From Microbacterium amylolyticum (GTDB lineage: Bacteria; Actinomycetota; Actinomycetes; Actinomycetales; Microbacteriaceae): DNA of 64,000 nucleotides. How positions within the stretch are numbered: position 1 is the first letter of the stretch; the number at the start of each line of letters is the position of its first letter. The notes beneath the pieces are model-generated. The model made no database searches. It was not told where the DNA came from and worked only from the letters and a program-made list of their open reading frames with translations. The position numbers were made by a program, and so were the translations under genes. Below, one piece after another: positions 26,271 through 37,004 of the stretch. The stretch is from contig NZ_CP049253.1 in assembly GCF_011046975.1 (NCBI RefSeq), positions 1,612,001 to 1,676,000 of the forward strand. Reading direction: 5' to 3'.

Positions 26271-28816
26271 TCGTCACTCTCTGTGGTCTCGGGTGCAGTC
26301 TCTTCTGCCGAGGCTGCGTCCTCTTCCTCATCCTCCCTCAAACCGCGTTCGCTGTTGCGGGCGATTGTGAGGATGTGGTCTCCCTTGGCAGGGCGTGCGA
26401 AGACGACGCCCATGGTGTCTCGGCCCTTTGCGGGGACCTCGACGACGGCCGAGCGTACCACCTTGCCCTTGGCGAGCACGACCAGCACTTCATCGTCTTC
26501 CTGAACGATGAGGCCGCCGGCCAGTTCGCCGCGGTCGTCAGCGAGCTTGGCAACCTTGATTCCGAGACCGCCTCGACCCTGCTGGCGGTATTCGCTGATT
26601 GCCGTGCGCTTGGCCCATCCGCCATCGGTCACGGTGAACACGAAGGTGCCCTCCCGTGCGACCGATGCGCTGAGCAGTTCGTCACCCTCACGGAACGACA
26701 TTCCCTTGACGCCGGAGGTTGCGCGGCCCAGGGGACGCAGCGACTCATCGGATGCGGGGAACTGCAGCGACATGCCCTTGCGGCTGATCAGCATCAGGTG
26801 ATCGTCACTGTTGACGATCATGGCGTCTGTCAGTTCGTCGCCATCGCGCAGGTTGATGGCGATGATGCCACCCTGACGGTTCGAGTCGTACTCGGTAAGA
26901 CGCGTCTTCTTCACCAGGCCGTTGCGTGTGGCAAGAACGAGATACTCCGCGTCGTCATAGCCCTTGAGTTCGATGACCTCGGCGATCGTCTCGTCGGGCT
27001 GTAGCGCAAGCAGGTTGGCAACGTGCAGGCCCTTGGCGTCACGACCGGCTTCGGGAAGCTCATACGCCTTAACGCGGTACACACGACCGGAGTTGGTGAA
27101 GAACAGGATCCAGTGGTGCGTTGTTGTAACGAAGAAGTGCTCGACAACATCGTCGGCGCGCAACTGCGCTCCGCGGATGCCCTTTCCGCCACGGTGCTGC
27201 GAACGGTAGCTGGCGCTGAGGGTGCGCTTGACGTAGCCCTCACGCGTAACCGTCACAACAACCTCTTCTTCGGCGATGAGGTCTTCCATCGACACATCGC
27301 CGTCGAAGCCGTGCAGAATCTGCGAGCGACGCTCGTCACCGAACTTGTCGACGATCGCCGTGAGCTCGGTCTTGATGATCGCCCGCTGACGAGCATCTGA
27401 GGCGATGATTTCGCGGAAGTCGGCGATCTTCGCCTCGAGCTCCTGTGCTTCGTCCACGATCTTTTGACGCTCGAGGGCCGCGAGGCGGCGCAGCTGCATC
27501 TGGAGAATCGCATCAGCCTGCAGATCGTCGATGTCGAGCAGCGACTTCAGGCCGGAGCGCGCGTCGTCCACCGTCGGCGAACGACGGATGAGGGCGATGA
27601 CCTCGTCGAGCGCGTCAAGCGCCTTGAGGTATCCGCGCAGGATGTGCATGCGCTCCTCCGCCTTGCGGAGACGGAAACGCGTGCGGCGCACGATGATCTC
27701 GAGCTGGTGCTCGATCCACAGGGTGATGAAACGGTCGAGCGGCAGCGTGCGCGGCACGCCGTCGACAATCGCCAGCATGTTGGCGCCGAAGTTGGTCTGC
27801 AGATCGGTGTGCTTGTAGAGGTTGTTGAGAACAACCTTCGCCACAGCATCGCGCTTGAGCACAACGACCAGTCGCTGTCCCGTGCGGCCCGAGGTTTCAT
27901 CGCGAATGTCGGCGATGCCATGAACGCGACCCTCGCGGGCCAGCTCGCCGATCTTCACGGCGAGGTTGTCGGGGTTGACCTGGTACGGCAGTTCGGTGAC
28001 GACGAGGCAGGTGCGACCCTGGATCTCTTCGATGTTCACAACGGCGCGCATCGTGATGGAACCACGGCCCGTGCGGTACGCGTCCTGAATGCCCTTGGTG
28101 CCGAGAATCTGCGCACCGGTGGGGAAATCAGGTCCGGGAATCATCTGCATCAGGCCGGCGAGCAGCTCTTCGCGGGGCTTCTCGGGGTTGTCCAGCACCC
28201 ACAGCGCGCCCTCCGTGATCTCACGGAGGTTGTGCGGCGGAATGTTGGTGGCCATGCCGACGGCAATACCCACCGAGCCGTTGACGAGGAGGTTCGGGAA
28301 GCGCGCCGGGAGCACGGTCGGCTCCTGGGTACGTCCGTCGTAGTTGTCCTCGAAGTCGACGGTCTCTTCTTCGATATCGCGCACCATCTCGAGAGCGAGC
28401 TGGTCCATGCGCGTCTCGGTGTAACGCGGCGCGGCCGCACCCTGGTTACCCGGGGTGCCAAAGTTCCCCTGGCCCTGCGCCAGCGGATAACGCATCGACC
28501 ATGGCTGCACGAGGCGAACGAGCGCGTCATAGATCGCCGAGTCGCCGTGCGGGTGGTACTGACCCATGACCTCGCCGACAACGCGGGTGCACTTGGAGAA
28601 CGACTTATCGGGTCGGTATCCGCCGTCGTACATGCCGTAGATCACGCGGCGGTGCACGGGCTTGAGGCCATCACGCACATCGGGCAGCGCGCGCCCGATG
28701 ATGACGCTCATCGCATAGTCGAGATAGCTACGCTGCATCTCGGACTGCAGGTCGACCTGGTCGATGCGGCCGTGGTTGTGGCCGGCGTTGGGGTCGGGAC
28801 GTTCTTGGTCAGTCAT
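26267..28816 (-). CDS. gyrA: DNA gyrase subunit A
   Basis: The 849-residue subunit is taken from ATG 28816 ([17 protein letters not shown]); an upstream in-frame ATG would add an unlikely Ser/Ala extension. The breakage-reunion domain has the active Tyr at about residue 132 ([11 protein letters not shown]). The quinolone-determining loop [17 protein letters not shown] has Ser at 93 and Asp at 97, the residues of the susceptible form. The C-terminal six-bladed beta-pinwheel carries the gyrase box [13 protein letters not shown] motif ([13 protein letters not shown]). With GyrB it introduces negative supercoils using ATP. It lies 28 bp after gyrB. Confidence 0.97.
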   Translation of the reverse strand: MTDQERPDPNAGHNHGRIDQVDLQSEMQRSYLDYAMSVIIGRALPDVRDGLKPVHRRVIYGMYDGGYRPDKSFSKCTRVVGEVMGQYHPHGDSAIYDALVRLVQPWSMRYPLAQGQGNFGTPGNQGAAAPRYTETRMDQLALEMVRDIEEETVDFEDNYDGRTQEPTVLPARFPNLLVNGSVGIAVGMATNIPPHNLREITEGALWVLDNPEKPREELLAGLMQMIPGPDFPTGAQILGTKGIQDAYRTGRGSITMRAVVNIEEIQGRTCLVVTELPYQVNPDNLAVKIGELAREGRVHGIADIRDETSGRTGQRLVVVLKRDAVAKVVLNNLYKHTDLQTNFGANMLAIVDGVPRTLPLDRFITLWIEHQLEIIVRRTRFRLRKAEERMHILRGYLKALDALDEVIALIRRSPTVDDARSGLKSLLDIDDLQADAILQMQLRRLAALERQKIVDEAQELEAKIADFREIIASDARQRAIIKTELTAIVDKFGDERRSQILHGFDGDVSMEDLIAEEEVVVTVTREGYVKRTLSASYRSQHRGGKGIRGAQLRADDVVEHFFVTTTHHWILFFTNSGRVYRVKAYELPEAGRDAKGLHVANLLALQPDETIAEVIELKGYDDAEYLVLATRNGLVKKTRLTEYDSNRQGGIIAINLRDGDELTDAMIVNSDDHLMLISRKGMSLQFPASDESLRPLGRATSGVKGMSFREGDELLSASVAREGTFVFTVTDGGWAKRTAISEYRQQGRGGLGIKVAKLADDRGELAGGLIVQEDDEVLVVLAKGKVVRSAVVEVPAKGRDTMGVVFARPAKGDHILTIARNSERGLREDEEEDAASAEETAPETTESDE

Positions 28817-28844
28817 GTCCGTAATCTCTCTCCGCTGTTCTCGA

Positions 28845-30917
28845 TCAGATGTCGAGGAAGCGGACGTCCTTGGCGTTGCGCTGGATGAAGCTGCGGCGAG
28901 ACTCAACGTCGTCGCCCATGAGGATCGAGAAGATCTCGTCGGCGGCGGCCGCGTCTTCGATCGTCACCTGACGCAGGGTGCGCGTCTCCGGGTCCATCGT
29001 GGTCTCCCACAGTTCCTCGGCGTTCATCTCACCGAGACCCTTGTATCGCTGCACACCGCCCTCGTTGGTCTTCGGCAGACGCTTGCCCTGTTCCTTGCCG
29101 AGCGCCAGAAGCGCGTCGCGCTCTCGGTCGCTGTAGACGTATTCGTGGGTGGCGTTCGTCCACTTCAAGCGGTACAGCGGCGGCATCGCGAGGTAGACAT
29201 AACCGGCCTCGATGAGCCCGCGCATGTAGCGGAACAACAGGGTGAGCAGCAGCGTCGTGATGTGCTGACCGTCGACATCGGCATCGGTCATGAGCACGAT
29301 CTTGTGATACCGAGACTTCTCGACATCGAATTCGGAGCCGATGCCAGAGCCGAAGGCCTGGATCATCGCCTGGACCTCTTTGTTGCCGAGGGCCTTGTCG
29401 ATACGCGCGCGCTCAACGTTGAGGATCTTGCCCCGCAGGGCGAGAATCGCCTGCGTTGTGGGGTTTCGGCCGCTGACGGCCGATCCGCCTGCCGAGTCTC
29501 CCTCGACGAGGAACACCTCGCTGATCGAGGGGTCCTTGCTGGTGCAGTCCTTGAGCTTGTCGGGCATCGCGGCCGACTCAAAAACACTCTTGCGGCGAGC
29601 GGTCTCGCGGGCCTTACGGGCCGCCATGCGAGCCGTTGCGGCTTCGATGGCCTTCGTGATGACGTTCTTGGCTTGTTTCGGGTTGCGTTCGAACCAGTCA
29701 CCCAGTTCGTCCGTCACGATGCGCTGCACAAAGCTCTTCGCCTCGGTGTTGCCGAGCTTCGTCTTCGTCTGGCCCTCGAACTGGGGCTCGGACAGCTTGA
29801 CGGAGATGACAGCGGTGAGGCCCTCGCGGACGTCGTCACCCGTGAGGTTGTCGTCTTTTTCCTTGAGGATGTTGTTCGCGCGTGCGTAGCGGTTGACCAG
29901 GCTCGTCAGCGCCGAGCGGAAGCCCTCTTCGTGCGTTCCGCCCTCATGCGTGTTGATCGTGTTCGCGTAGGTGAACACGTTCTCGCTGTAGGACGTGGTC
30001 CACTGCATCGCCACCTCGAGGGCGATCTTGCGGTCCCCGTCCTCGGTTTCGAAGCTGATGATGTCCTCGTGGACGCGCTCAGCCTTACGGCCACTGTTGA
30101 TGTAGTCGACGTAGTCCATGAGGCCACGCTCGTAGTGAAAGACATCGTGACGCTGCTTGGTTTCCGGAGCGCCCTCAGCCGTCTCGACCTCTTCGACTGA
30201 CGTCGGCCGCTCGTCGAACAGCTCGATGCGCAGGCCCTTGTTCAGGAACGCCATCTGCTGGAAGCGCGTGCGAAGAACCTCGTATTCGAACTCCACCGTC
30301 TCGGTGAAGATCTCGGGGTCAGGCCAGAAGGTGATGCAGGTTCCGGTTTCGGTCGTTTCCTCGCCCTTTTGGACCGGGCCGAGGGGGACGCCGCCCTTTT
30401 CGAAGGACTGTCGGTACACGTTGCCCTGGCGCTTGACAACAGCTTCCAGGCGCACGGACAGGGCGTTCACCACCGAGGATCCAACGCCGTGCAGACCACC
30501 GGAGACGGCGTATCCGCCGCCGCCGAACTTTCCGCCGGCGTGCAGAACCGTCAGAACAACCTCAAGGGTCGAACGGTTCTCGATCTTGTGCATGTCAACG
30601 GGGATGCCGCGGCCGTTGTCGACGACGCTCACGCCGCCGTCGGCCAGCATCGTCACCGTGATCGTGTCGCAGTGCCCGGCAAGCGCCTCATCGACGGAGT
30701 TGTCGACGATCTCGTACACCAGGTGGTGCAGGCCGCGCGGACCCGTCGAACCGATGTACATACCGGGCCGCTTGCGAACGGCCTCCAGGCCCTCAAGGAC
30801 CTGGATCTCGTCCGCACCGTATTCGTTTGCGACCTTTTGCGGTTCGCCCGGCGTGTGATCGCCCCCTGCGTCGTGGCCGATGTTGTCAGGCTCGTTCTGA
30901 GGGGAATCGCTCGTCAT
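28845..30917 (-). CDS. gyrB: DNA gyrase subunit B
   Basis: The 690-residue subunit starts at ATG 30917. The GHKL ATPase domain has [24 protein letters not shown] and [15 protein letters not shown]. The TOPRIM region contains EGDSAGGSA and [12 protein letters not shown], which bind Mg2+ and help cleave DNA. The C-terminal [20 protein letters not shown] is the usual ending. ATP binding drives strand passage with GyrA. It is located between the DUF721 gene (118 bp gap, probable promoter) and gyrA. An N-terminal acidic extension of about 30 residues is variable in the family. Confidence 0.97.
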   Translation of the reverse strand: MTSDSPQNEPDNIGHDAGGDHTPGEPQKVANEYGADEIQVLEGLEAVRKRPGMYIGSTGPRGLHHLVYEIVDNSVDEALAGHCDTITVTMLADGGVSVVDNGRGIPVDMHKIENRSTLEVVLTVLHAGGKFGGGGYAVSGGLHGVGSSVVNALSVRLEAVVKRQGNVYRQSFEKGGVPLGPVQKGEETTETGTCITFWPDPEIFTETVEFEYEVLRTRFQQMAFLNKGLRIELFDERPTSVEEVETAEGAPETKQRHDVFHYERGLMDYVDYINSGRKAERVHEDIISFETEDGDRKIALEVAMQWTTSYSENVFTYANTINTHEGGTHEEGFRSALTSLVNRYARANNILKEKDDNLTGDDVREGLTAVISVKLSEPQFEGQTKTKLGNTEAKSFVQRIVTDELGDWFERNPKQAKNVITKAIEAATARMAARKARETARRKSVFESAAMPDKLKDCTSKDPSISEVFLVEGDSAGGSAVSGRNPTTQAILALRGKILNVERARIDKALGNKEVQAMIQAFGSGIGSEFDVEKSRYHKIVLMTDADVDGQHITTLLLTLLFRYMRGLIEAGYVYLAMPPLYRLKWTNATHEYVYSDRERDALLALGKEQGKRLPKTNEGGVQRYKGLGEMNAEELWETTMDPETRTLRQVTIEDAAAADEIFSILMGDDVESRRSFIQRNAKDVRFLDI

Positions 30918-31035
30918 GGAAAGGTCGCTCCTTCAGGTAGGACAGCACCTTTCATCCTACCCTCTCGCGCACGCGCGAACGCCGTGACAGGCCCTCTCGC
31001 GCGAGAAAATGCCTCTTGAGAGGATGTCCCCTGTC

Positions 31036-31530
31036 CTACCCGTAGGTATCGCGCGGTCCGCGCCCCTGAACACGCCTGAAGCCATGTTTCCAAGTAGGGA
31101 CGTCGGGCCCAAAGAAGCGAATCTCCTTCACCCCGGCCTCGGGGTACAGCTCCATGATGCGTGTGAGCACATGAGAGCGCAGCAGGTGCATCTGTTTACT
31201 GCGCGCCGTGGAGTCGCATCGCACAACAACAAGGCCCTGCGCGAATGTCTCGATGTGCGAGTGCGCGGCGTTATCGGCGCCGGCGATCGTCTCCCAGTTC
31301 AGGGCGATCTCCTCGCGCTCCAGCTGCGGTGTCCATCCGCTGGCCGTCGTCAGCGCCGCAATGGCATCGCCGAGGGGCTGGGGATCGCGCCCCTTGGCAA
31401 ACGGCTGACTGCCGTCCGGTTCCCCTCGCCACCGCTTGCGGCGTTGAGCAGCCTTGCTCAGCGGAAGACCGCGCAGGCGCAAATAGGTGGCGATCGTCTC
31501 GGGAATCCCCGGCGGGCGTTCGTCACTCAC
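31036..31530 (-). CDS. DUF721 (DciA-like) protein
   Basis: The 164-residue protein starts at GTG 31530, overlapping the recF stop in a GTGA arrangement. After a basic N-terminal linker the DUF721 domain runs from about residue 75: LEREEIALNWETIAGADNAAHSHIETFAQGLVVVRCDSTARSKQMHLLRSHVLTRI. In several bacteria DUF721 proteins of the DciA type help load the replicative helicase DnaB. In Actinobacteria this gene sits between recF and gyrB. It probably shares a transcript with dnaN and recF. Confidence 0.85.
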   Translation of the reverse strand: MSDERPPGIPETIATYLRLRGLPLSKAAQRRKRWRGEPDGSQPFAKGRDPQPLGDAIAALTTASGWTPQLEREEIALNWETIAGADNAAHSHIETFAQGLVVVRCDSTARSKQMHLLRSHVLTRIMELYPEAGVKEIRFFGPDVPTWKHGFRRVQGRGPRDTYG

Positions 31531-32696
31531 GCGCCCTCCTCGATCGGGTGCTCGGCCAGTGGCCCGAGAACCTCTCCGCCCTCAATACGAACGGCATGCT
31601 CCCGCAGGTGATCGGGGATGTCGCCGGCAACGGCGGCCGTGACGATCACCTGTTCATAGTCGGCAACGACCTGACCCAGTCGGCGTCGCCGAGCAGCATC
31701 AAGCTCGGCAAAGACGTCGTCGAGGATGAGGATCGGGTCGCCTCCCGGGGATTCTGACCGCAGAAGTTCGGCCGAGGCAAGGCGAAGCGACAGCGCCGAT
31801 GACCAGCTTTCCCCGTGGGAGGCGTATCCCTTCACGGGCAGCCCCCGCAGCCGCATCACGAGATCGTCCCGGTGCGGGCCAACAAGAGTCAGACCGCGTT
31901 CGAGCTCCTGCGAGCGTCGAGCCACCAACGCGCGGCGGAACAGATCGGCGGTCGGACCGGAGTCCGTGGCCTCCAACTTGCTCTCTTCGGGGTCGGCGCC
32001 GCCGATCGACAACGCCCACGCCAGCTCCGGCGAGTGGTCCTCTCCGGCGATCGCCGCATACGCCCTCGCAACGGGACCGGCAAGATCGGCCGCCAGCGCG
32101 GTGCGAGCATCGATAATTTGCGTGCCGAGCGAAACGAGCTTGTCGTCCCACACCTCGAGCGTCGTGAGCTGTTCGAGCTTCATTCCCCGCGCTCGGGCGG
32201 ACTTCAACAGTGTCGTCCGCTGTCGCAGCGTGCGGTCGTAGTCGGCGATAACGCTCGACATCCGTGGCGCTCGCTGAACGAGCAGCTGATCGGCAAAGCG
32301 GCGACGCGATGACGGATCTCCGCGCACGATCTGTAGGTCCTCCGGCGCGAACAACACCGCGTGAGCGTAACGCGGCAGTTCGTTTGTCTTCACCGGGTTG
32401 CCGGAGATGCGCGCCTTGTTGGACCCCTGTTTGTTGATCTGAAGCTCGAGGGTGACGGCGCGCGTTCCGTGAACGAGACGGGCACGAACAAAAGCCGCAT
32501 CTTTCCCCTCCCGAACGAGAGGAGCATCAGCGGAAACGCGATGGGAACCCAGCGTCGCAAGATAGGCGATCGCCTCAGCGAGATTCGTTTTTCCCTGTCC
32601 GTTGCGCCCAACGAGCAGGTTCGTCCCTCGCCGAAGCTCCAGCTCCGCGTGCGCATAGTTGCGGAAATCGACGAGGCTGAGGTGCTCAACGATCAT
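31527..32696 (-). CDS. recF: DNA replication and repair protein RecF
   Basis: The 389-residue SMC-like ATPase starts at ATG 32696 with MIVEHLSLVDFRNYAHAELEL. It has Walker A GRNGQGKTNLAEA at about residues 32-44, a signature region GYASHGESWSSALSLRLAS, and Walker B ILILDDVFAELD near the C-terminus. RecF binds gapped DNA and with RecO/RecR loads RecA at stalled forks. It lies 52 bp after dnaN on the same strand, in the canonical origin gene order. Confidence 0.96.
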   Translation of the reverse strand: MIVEHLSLVDFRNYAHAELELRRGTNLLVGRNGQGKTNLAEAIAYLATLGSHRVSADAPLVREGKDAAFVRARLVHGTRAVTLELQINKQGSNKARISGNPVKTNELPRYAHAVLFAPEDLQIVRGDPSSRRRFADQLLVQRAPRMSSVIADYDRTLRQRTTLLKSARARGMKLEQLTTLEVWDDKLVSLGTQIIDARTALAADLAGPVARAYAAIAGEDHSPELAWALSIGGADPEESKLEATDSGPTADLFRRALVARRSQELERGLTLVGPHRDDLVMRLRGLPVKGYASHGESWSSALSLRLASAELLRSESPGGDPILILDDVFAELDAARRRRLGQVVADYEQVIVTAAVAGDIPDHLREHAVRIEGGEVLGPLAEHPIEEGA

Positions 32697-32748
32697 GTCT
32701 GCACGCCTCCATTCCGCGCCACCGGCACTTCAGTCGACGGGCCGGGGA

Positions 32749-33894
32749 TCAACGCAAGAGCAAGTTGGGCTGCAGAAGGTACTTGAAGTTGTCGTTTCCG
32801 GCGTCATCGACCGATGTTTGCGCCGTGACAAGAATCGGGCTGAGCTTGTTCGCATTGTCACTGGACGTGAACGTGATGCGCGCGAACTCGCTCTTGACGG
32901 CGCCGAGTGCGTCGAGGAGGTACTGCGGGTTCAGGCCCAACGTGACATCGTCGCCGCCCGTGAGCGTGGCGTCGACCGACTCGGAGGCACTGGCCTGATC
33001 GCCTCCGGCCGCGTCCATCGTGACCTCGTTCTGCGTAAACGTGAAGCGCAGCGGCGCCGACCGGTCGAGAACAAGAGCAACGCGGCGAACGGCCTCCTGG
33101 AGATCCGCGGTGTTCACCACGGCGTAGTGGCCGGTCTGTTCCGGGAACAAACGGCGCACGGGAGGGAAGTTGCCGTTAATCAATAGCGACGTCACCGTTT
33201 TGTTGCCCGCCGTGAAGGCAATGATCTCGCGGTCACCTTCACCAGAGAACGCCACGGAGATGTTTCCGCCGTTGGAGAAGGTCTTACCGACCTCGGTCAG
33301 AGTGCGTGCCGGAACAAGCGCGGACTGTGCGCCCTCGCTGCCGTCCCACGGAATCTGTCGCAGCGCAACGCGGTAACGGTCGGTCGCAACGAGGCTCAGC
33401 CCGTTCTCGGAAACTTCCAGCTGCACGCCAGTGAGAACTGGGGTGACGTCGTCGCGCGATGCGGCGAACGCGACCTGCGCAATTGCTGTTGCGAAATCTT
33501 CTCCGGGAACAAGGCCGGACTGTCCCGACACCTCGGGAATCGCGGGATATTCCTCGACGGGCATCGATGCCAGGGCGAACCGAGCAGGACCACAAACGAC
33601 GGCGACGTTGCCATCTTCTTCGGTGGAAATCTCGATCGGTGCGTGCGGCAAACGACTTGCGATGTCGTTGAGCAGCTTGCCGTGGACCAGGATCGTTCCG
33701 GGCTCATCAACAACAGCGTCGACAGTCGTCCGAGCTGATGCTTCGTAATCGAATGCGGAGAGTGAAATCGAACCATCGTCGGTTGCTTCGATCAGCACGC
33801 CCGCGAGAATCGGCTGCGGGTTGCGCTGCGGGAGCAGCTTGACGACGAACGAGACGGCGTCGCTGAAGACGTCGCGGTTCACGTGGAATTTCAC
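32749..33894 (-). CDS. dnaN: DNA polymerase III sliding clamp (beta subunit)
   Basis: The 381-residue clamp begins MKFHVNRDVFSDAVSFVVKLLPQRNPQPILAGVLIEA from GTG 33894. Three similar clamp domains are visible, with DRYRVALRQIPW at the central domain and a C-terminal LLPNLLLR-like end. It is a ring-forming processivity factor for DNA polymerase and a binding hub for repair proteins. It lies immediately left of the oriC region. Start choice is supported by conserved length and by the absence of a better upstream codon. Confidence 0.97.
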   Translation of the reverse strand: MKFHVNRDVFSDAVSFVVKLLPQRNPQPILAGVLIEATDDGSISLSAFDYEASARTTVDAVVDEPGTILVHGKLLNDIASRLPHAPIEISTEEDGNVAVVCGPARFALASMPVEEYPAIPEVSGQSGLVPGEDFATAIAQVAFAASRDDVTPVLTGVQLEVSENGLSLVATDRYRVALRQIPWDGSEGAQSALVPARTLTEVGKTFSNGGNISVAFSGEGDREIIAFTAGNKTVTSLLINGNFPPVRRLFPEQTGHYAVVNTADLQEAVRRVALVLDRSAPLRFTFTQNEVTMDAAGGDQASASESVDATLTGGDDVTLGLNPQYLLDALGAVKSEFARITFTSSDNANKLSPILVTAQTSVDDAGNDNFKYLLQPNLLLR

Positions 33895-34476
33895 GTAACT
33901 CCCCCTCTGGGATCCGAGAGCGTTTGCGCGACAGCGGAATTGGCTGTTGCCAGATCCATTGGTCGCGGGAAACCCATGCTAGCGGGCTGGTCTGATCCCG
34001 CTTGCCGCTCGTCGCCGCTTGAGGTGATCGGAGCCCCTTTAAAACAGAGATCTCTTAACAGCGTTAACGGCTGTGGAGACTGTGGATAACTCTGTGGATG
34101 CTGGTCAGGAGTAAGGAACTACACGGTTGGCATTTGTGGATGAGCTGCGGACGGCACGTGGACAGTGGGAAACCGGCCTTCGGAGTGTGCACAGCTGTTT
34201 ACACACACCTAGCGCGTGTCCTGCACAGTTAAGGGCTCACTCATCCACAGTTATCCACAGGTTATGCACACTGGGGAGAGCTCTTAACGCGTGGAGCTGT
34301 GGCCTGTCAAGAGCCTCATGGGGACAACGACACCCGTTGTTCACGCGGGAGACACCGTGGCGGGGCGCACGTTCCCCGGAATGACGCGCATCGACGGCAC
34401 ATCGCCCTGTGGAAAACGTGTGGATAACTCGTCAAAATCGACGCGCCCGAAGGTGTCGCGGCTGTGGAGAGAACTC
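33895..34476. other. oriC: Chromosomal replication origin (oriC) between dnaN and dnaA
   Basis: The 582-bp dnaA-dnaN spacer has no gene and contains a cluster of DnaA boxes. Perfect copies of TTATCCACA or its complement lie at 34081-34089, 34251-34259 and 34419-34427. One-mismatch or related boxes are at 34093-34100, 34135-34143, 34241-34249, 34262-34270 and 34408-34416. An A+T-rich stretch at about 34035-34070 (with aaaaca, agagatctct and gcgttaac) is a candidate unwinding element. The position between dnaA and dnaN is the usual actinobacterial origin. Confidence 0.9.
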
Positions 34477-35877
34477 TCAGCGACGGCCGAGCTGAGCGGT
34501 GATTTCCTGCACCTGGTTGTACACGTGCCGTTTCTCTTTCATCAGCTCAGTGATCTTTTTCGTGGCGTACATCACGGTTGTGTGATCGCGACCGCCAAAG
34601 AGCTGCCCGATTTTCGGCAGGGAGAGGTTCGTTCGTTCCCGGCACAGGTACATGGCGATCTGCCGGGCCTGAGCAACAGCCTGGGCGCGGCCGGGGCCAT
34701 AGAGATCGTCGACGGAGAGCCGGAAGTACTGCGCTGTCGCGTCGATGATGTCCGACGGTGAGACAACCGTGTCTTCCGGCTTGTCAACGATGTCCCGGAG
34801 AACGCCCTCGGCGAGCTCGCGAGTGACGTCCGATCGGTTCAGGCTGGCGAAGGCCGAGACGCGAATCAGCGCGCCCTCGAGCTCTCGGATGTTGGTCGAC
34901 ACTCGTGACGCGATGTACTCGATCACGTCTTCAGGGATGTAGATGCGCTCGCTGGACGCCTTCTTTCGGAGGATGGCGATACGCGTTTCGAGGTCGGGGG
35001 CTTGCACATCGGTGATCAGGCCCCACTCAAAGCGGGAGCGCATCCGGTCCTCGAAGCCCGTCAGAAGACGCGGCGCCACATCGCTCGTGATGACGACCTG
35101 CTTGTCGTGATCGTGGAGCGTGTTGAACGTGTGGAAGAAGGTTTCCTGCGTTTCCGCCTTGCCCTGCAGGAACTGGATGTCGTCGATCAGCAGGATGTCG
35201 AGGTCGCGGTAGCGCGCGTTGAATGCTGCGCCGCGATTGTTCGCGATCGAGTTGATGAAGTCGTTCGTGAACTCTTCGCTGGAGACGTAGCGAACGCGCA
35301 CGCCGGGGAAGAGGTTCTGTGCGTAGTCGCCGATGGCGTGCAGCAGGTGCGTTTTTCCCAGCCCGGAGTCGCCGTAGATGAACAGAGGGTTGTATGCCTT
35401 CGCCGGGGCCTCGGCCACTGCCACCGCCGCGGCGTGAGCGAACCGATTGGACTGTCCGATGACGAAGTTGTCGAAGGTGTACTTCGGGTTGAGGCGCGTT
35501 TCGCTTCGCGACTGCACGTGGGGCGTCTCGATCGGACGCGTCGACTGACGCTCCGGCTCCCGCGCTGCCTCCGGCGACGAGGAGTCGTTCTCGGGAACGT
35601 ACGGCTGGTCGGCGAGCTCGTGGTTCACAACCACCTTGAACGAGGTCACCTCGGGATCGGCGATCTTCTGCAGCGCATCGATGATCGACTCGCGCATGCG
35701 CTTGTTGATCTGACCGGCCGTCAGGTCGTTCGGAACATCCAGGTAGAGGGACCCGCCCATCGTCCCCTGCGGAACAGCCAGGTGCAGGAAGCCCATGAGC
35801 TGCGGAGTGATCCGCTCGTCTTCTTCGAGTTCCGCGATGACGAGGCGCCAGATTGGCACGTCCGGAGCGTCGGTCAT
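34477..35877 (-). CDS. dnaA: Chromosomal replication initiator DnaA
   Basis: The 466-residue protein is taken from ATG 35877 (MTDAPDVPIWRLV), which has ggggagag just upstream; a longer in-frame start adds eleven unlikely residues. Domain I (about 1-90) is followed by a variable linker, the AAA+ domain with Walker A GDSGLGKTHLLHAIG, Walker B ILLIDDIQFLQGK and sensor regions. The DNA-binding domain has the signature GGRDHTTVMYATKKI near the C-terminus. It binds the DnaA boxes of the adjoining spacer and opens the origin. The upstream promoter region contains a further DnaA box, implying autoregulation. Confidence 0.98.
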   Translation of the reverse strand: MTDAPDVPIWRLVIAELEEDERITPQLMGFLHLAVPQGTMGGSLYLDVPNDLTAGQINKRMRESIIDALQKIADPEVTSFKVVVNHELADQPYVPENDSSSPEAAREPERQSTRPIETPHVQSRSETRLNPKYTFDNFVIGQSNRFAHAAAVAVAEAPAKAYNPLFIYGDSGLGKTHLLHAIGDYAQNLFPGVRVRYVSSEEFTNDFINSIANNRGAAFNARYRDLDILLIDDIQFLQGKAETQETFFHTFNTLHDHDKQVVITSDVAPRLLTGFEDRMRSRFEWGLITDVQAPDLETRIAILRKKASSERIYIPEDVIEYIASRVSTNIRELEGALIRVSAFASLNRSDVTRELAEGVLRDIVDKPEDTVVSPSDIIDATAQYFRLSVDDLYGPGRAQAVAQARQIAMYLCRERTNLSLPKIGQLFGGRDHTTVMYATKKITELMKEKRHVYNQVQEITAQLGRR

Positions 35878-36162
35878 CCGCACTCTCCCCCTGAGTAGAA
35901 TTATTTCCACAACCTGTGGATAACTGTGGTTACGGTAGTCACGTCGCGGGAATCACGCAAACGGTGTGCACGAAGTTGTCGCGTGTCTCTGTGCGAACAG
36001 CGGCAGGGCTGTGGAGGTACTGACAGGTTGGCCCAACAGTTTGCGCACCACAGCTTGTCGTCGTAGCCTGTTCCGGTTGACTTGTGCCCATTTCGGGCAT
36101 CCCTGCATGACGTCTCCGGCCCCGTAGATTCCGGTGACACTTCCTCCCGGAGTGAGAACACT
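35878..36162. promoter_or_regulatory. Divergent dnaA and rpmH promoter region with a DnaA box
   Basis: This 285-bp spacer separates the leftward dnaA from the rightward rpmH. A perfect DnaA box (TGTGGATAA) is at 35915-35923, close to the dnaA start, fitting autoregulation. An A+T-rich aataat run at about 35900 may be the dnaA -10. TTGACT at 36077-36082 is a candidate -35 for rpmH. No gene is visible. Confidence 0.65.
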
Positions 36163-36300
36163 ATGAGCAAGCGCACTTTCCAGCCCAACAACCGTCGTCG
36201 CGCCAAGAAGCACGGTTTCCGTGCCCGTATGCGCACCCGCGCCGGTCGCGCCATCCTCAACGCACGCCGCGGCAAGGGCCGCACCGAGCTCTCGGCGTAA
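36163..36300 (+). CDS. rpmH: Ribosomal protein bL34
   Basis: The 45-residue, very basic protein starts at ATG 36163 ([20 protein letters not shown]) and ends [11 protein letters not shown]. It matches L34 along its whole length. It belongs to the large ribosomal subunit and lies next to rnpA, the classical origin-flanking pair. Confidence 0.98.
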   Translation: MSKRTFQPNNRRRAKKHGFRARMRTRAGRAILNARRGKGRTELSA

Positions 36301-36315
36301 CGCAGAGCTACGGGA

Positions 36316-36654
36316 GTGCTCGCGCGACCACAGCGCATCACTCGCGGGACTGACTATCGAACAGTCGTCCGGCGGGGTATGCGGTGCGCGAGCACATCCG
36401 GTGTGACGCACGTCATCCTCACGAAAGAAGCACGTCCTGCGCGCTTCGGTTTTATCGTGAGCAAGGCCGTTGGCAACGCTGTTGTCCGCAACACGGTGCG
36501 TCGCCGGCTCAAGGCCATCTGCCATGAGGCGTCTCCGAGTGTGCGCGAGGGAGCGGACATTGTGATTCGCGCCCTTCCTGCCTCCGCAACAACATCCTTT
36601 GCGGATCTTCGCCGCGATGTGTTGCGGTGCCTGGAACGTCAGGCACCGGCATGA
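36316..36654 (+). CDS. rnpA: Ribonuclease P protein component
   Basis: The 112-residue protein starts at GTG 36316 and includes the RNR motif KAVGNAVVRNTVRRRLK, the hallmark of RNase P protein. It helps the RNase P RNA cleave tRNA precursors at their 5' ends. It is 15 bp after rpmH, and its stop overlaps the yidD start (ATGA), so rpmH-rnpA-yidD form a transcription unit. Confidence 0.96.
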   Translation: MLARPQRITRGTDYRTVVRRGMRCASTSGVTHVILTKEARPARFGFIVSKAVGNAVVRNTVRRRLKAICHEASPSVREGADIVIRALPASATTSFADLRRDVLRCLERQAPA

Positions 36655-36998
36655 GCGTGCTTCCCGCGTCGGCCACAGGGCCGGCGCGGTTTCGCGTTTC
36701 CGATGCCGTGGTGTTGCCGCTCATCCCGCGCAACATCGGCCTGTTGCTACTCACCGGATATCGAGCAACGATCTCAAAGCTCTACGGCGACGTCTGTCGT
36801 TACTACCCGTCGTGTTCCGCGTACGCCGTCACGGCGGTTCAACAACACGGTCTCGTGAGAGGATCAGGGAGAGCGATCTCCCGTATCGCGCGATGCCACC
36901 CCTGGGCGGCTGGCGGCGAGGACGATGTTCCTCCTCATGCGGACTTCTCTTACGACTTAACCTCCCGCGGCTTCGTCGTGCCGCGTCGAAAGGACTGA
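36651..36998 (+). CDS. yidD: Membrane protein insertion efficiency factor YidD
   Basis: The 115-residue protein is taken from ATG 36651, overlapping rnpA. It has an amphipathic N-terminal helix and the conserved Cys-rich segment KLYGDVCRYYPSCSAYAVTAVQQHG followed by RCHPWAAGGEDDVP. YidD acts at the inner face of the membrane to aid YidC-dependent insertion. It is located directly before yidC, from which it is separated by 6 bp. Confidence 0.95.
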   Translation: MSVLPASATGPARFRVSDAVVLPLIPRNIGLLLLTGYRATISKLYGDVCRYYPSCSAYAVTAVQQHGLVRGSGRAISRIARCHPWAAGGEDDVPPHADFSYDLTSRGFVVPRRKD

Positions 36999-37004
36999 CA
37001 CCCC

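Noticed and set aside
27464..30200. Two long frames (about 474 and 478 codons) antisense to gyrA and gyrB
   Set aside because: They mirror the strong codon bias of the gyrase genes on the other strand; no start signal or recognisable domain.
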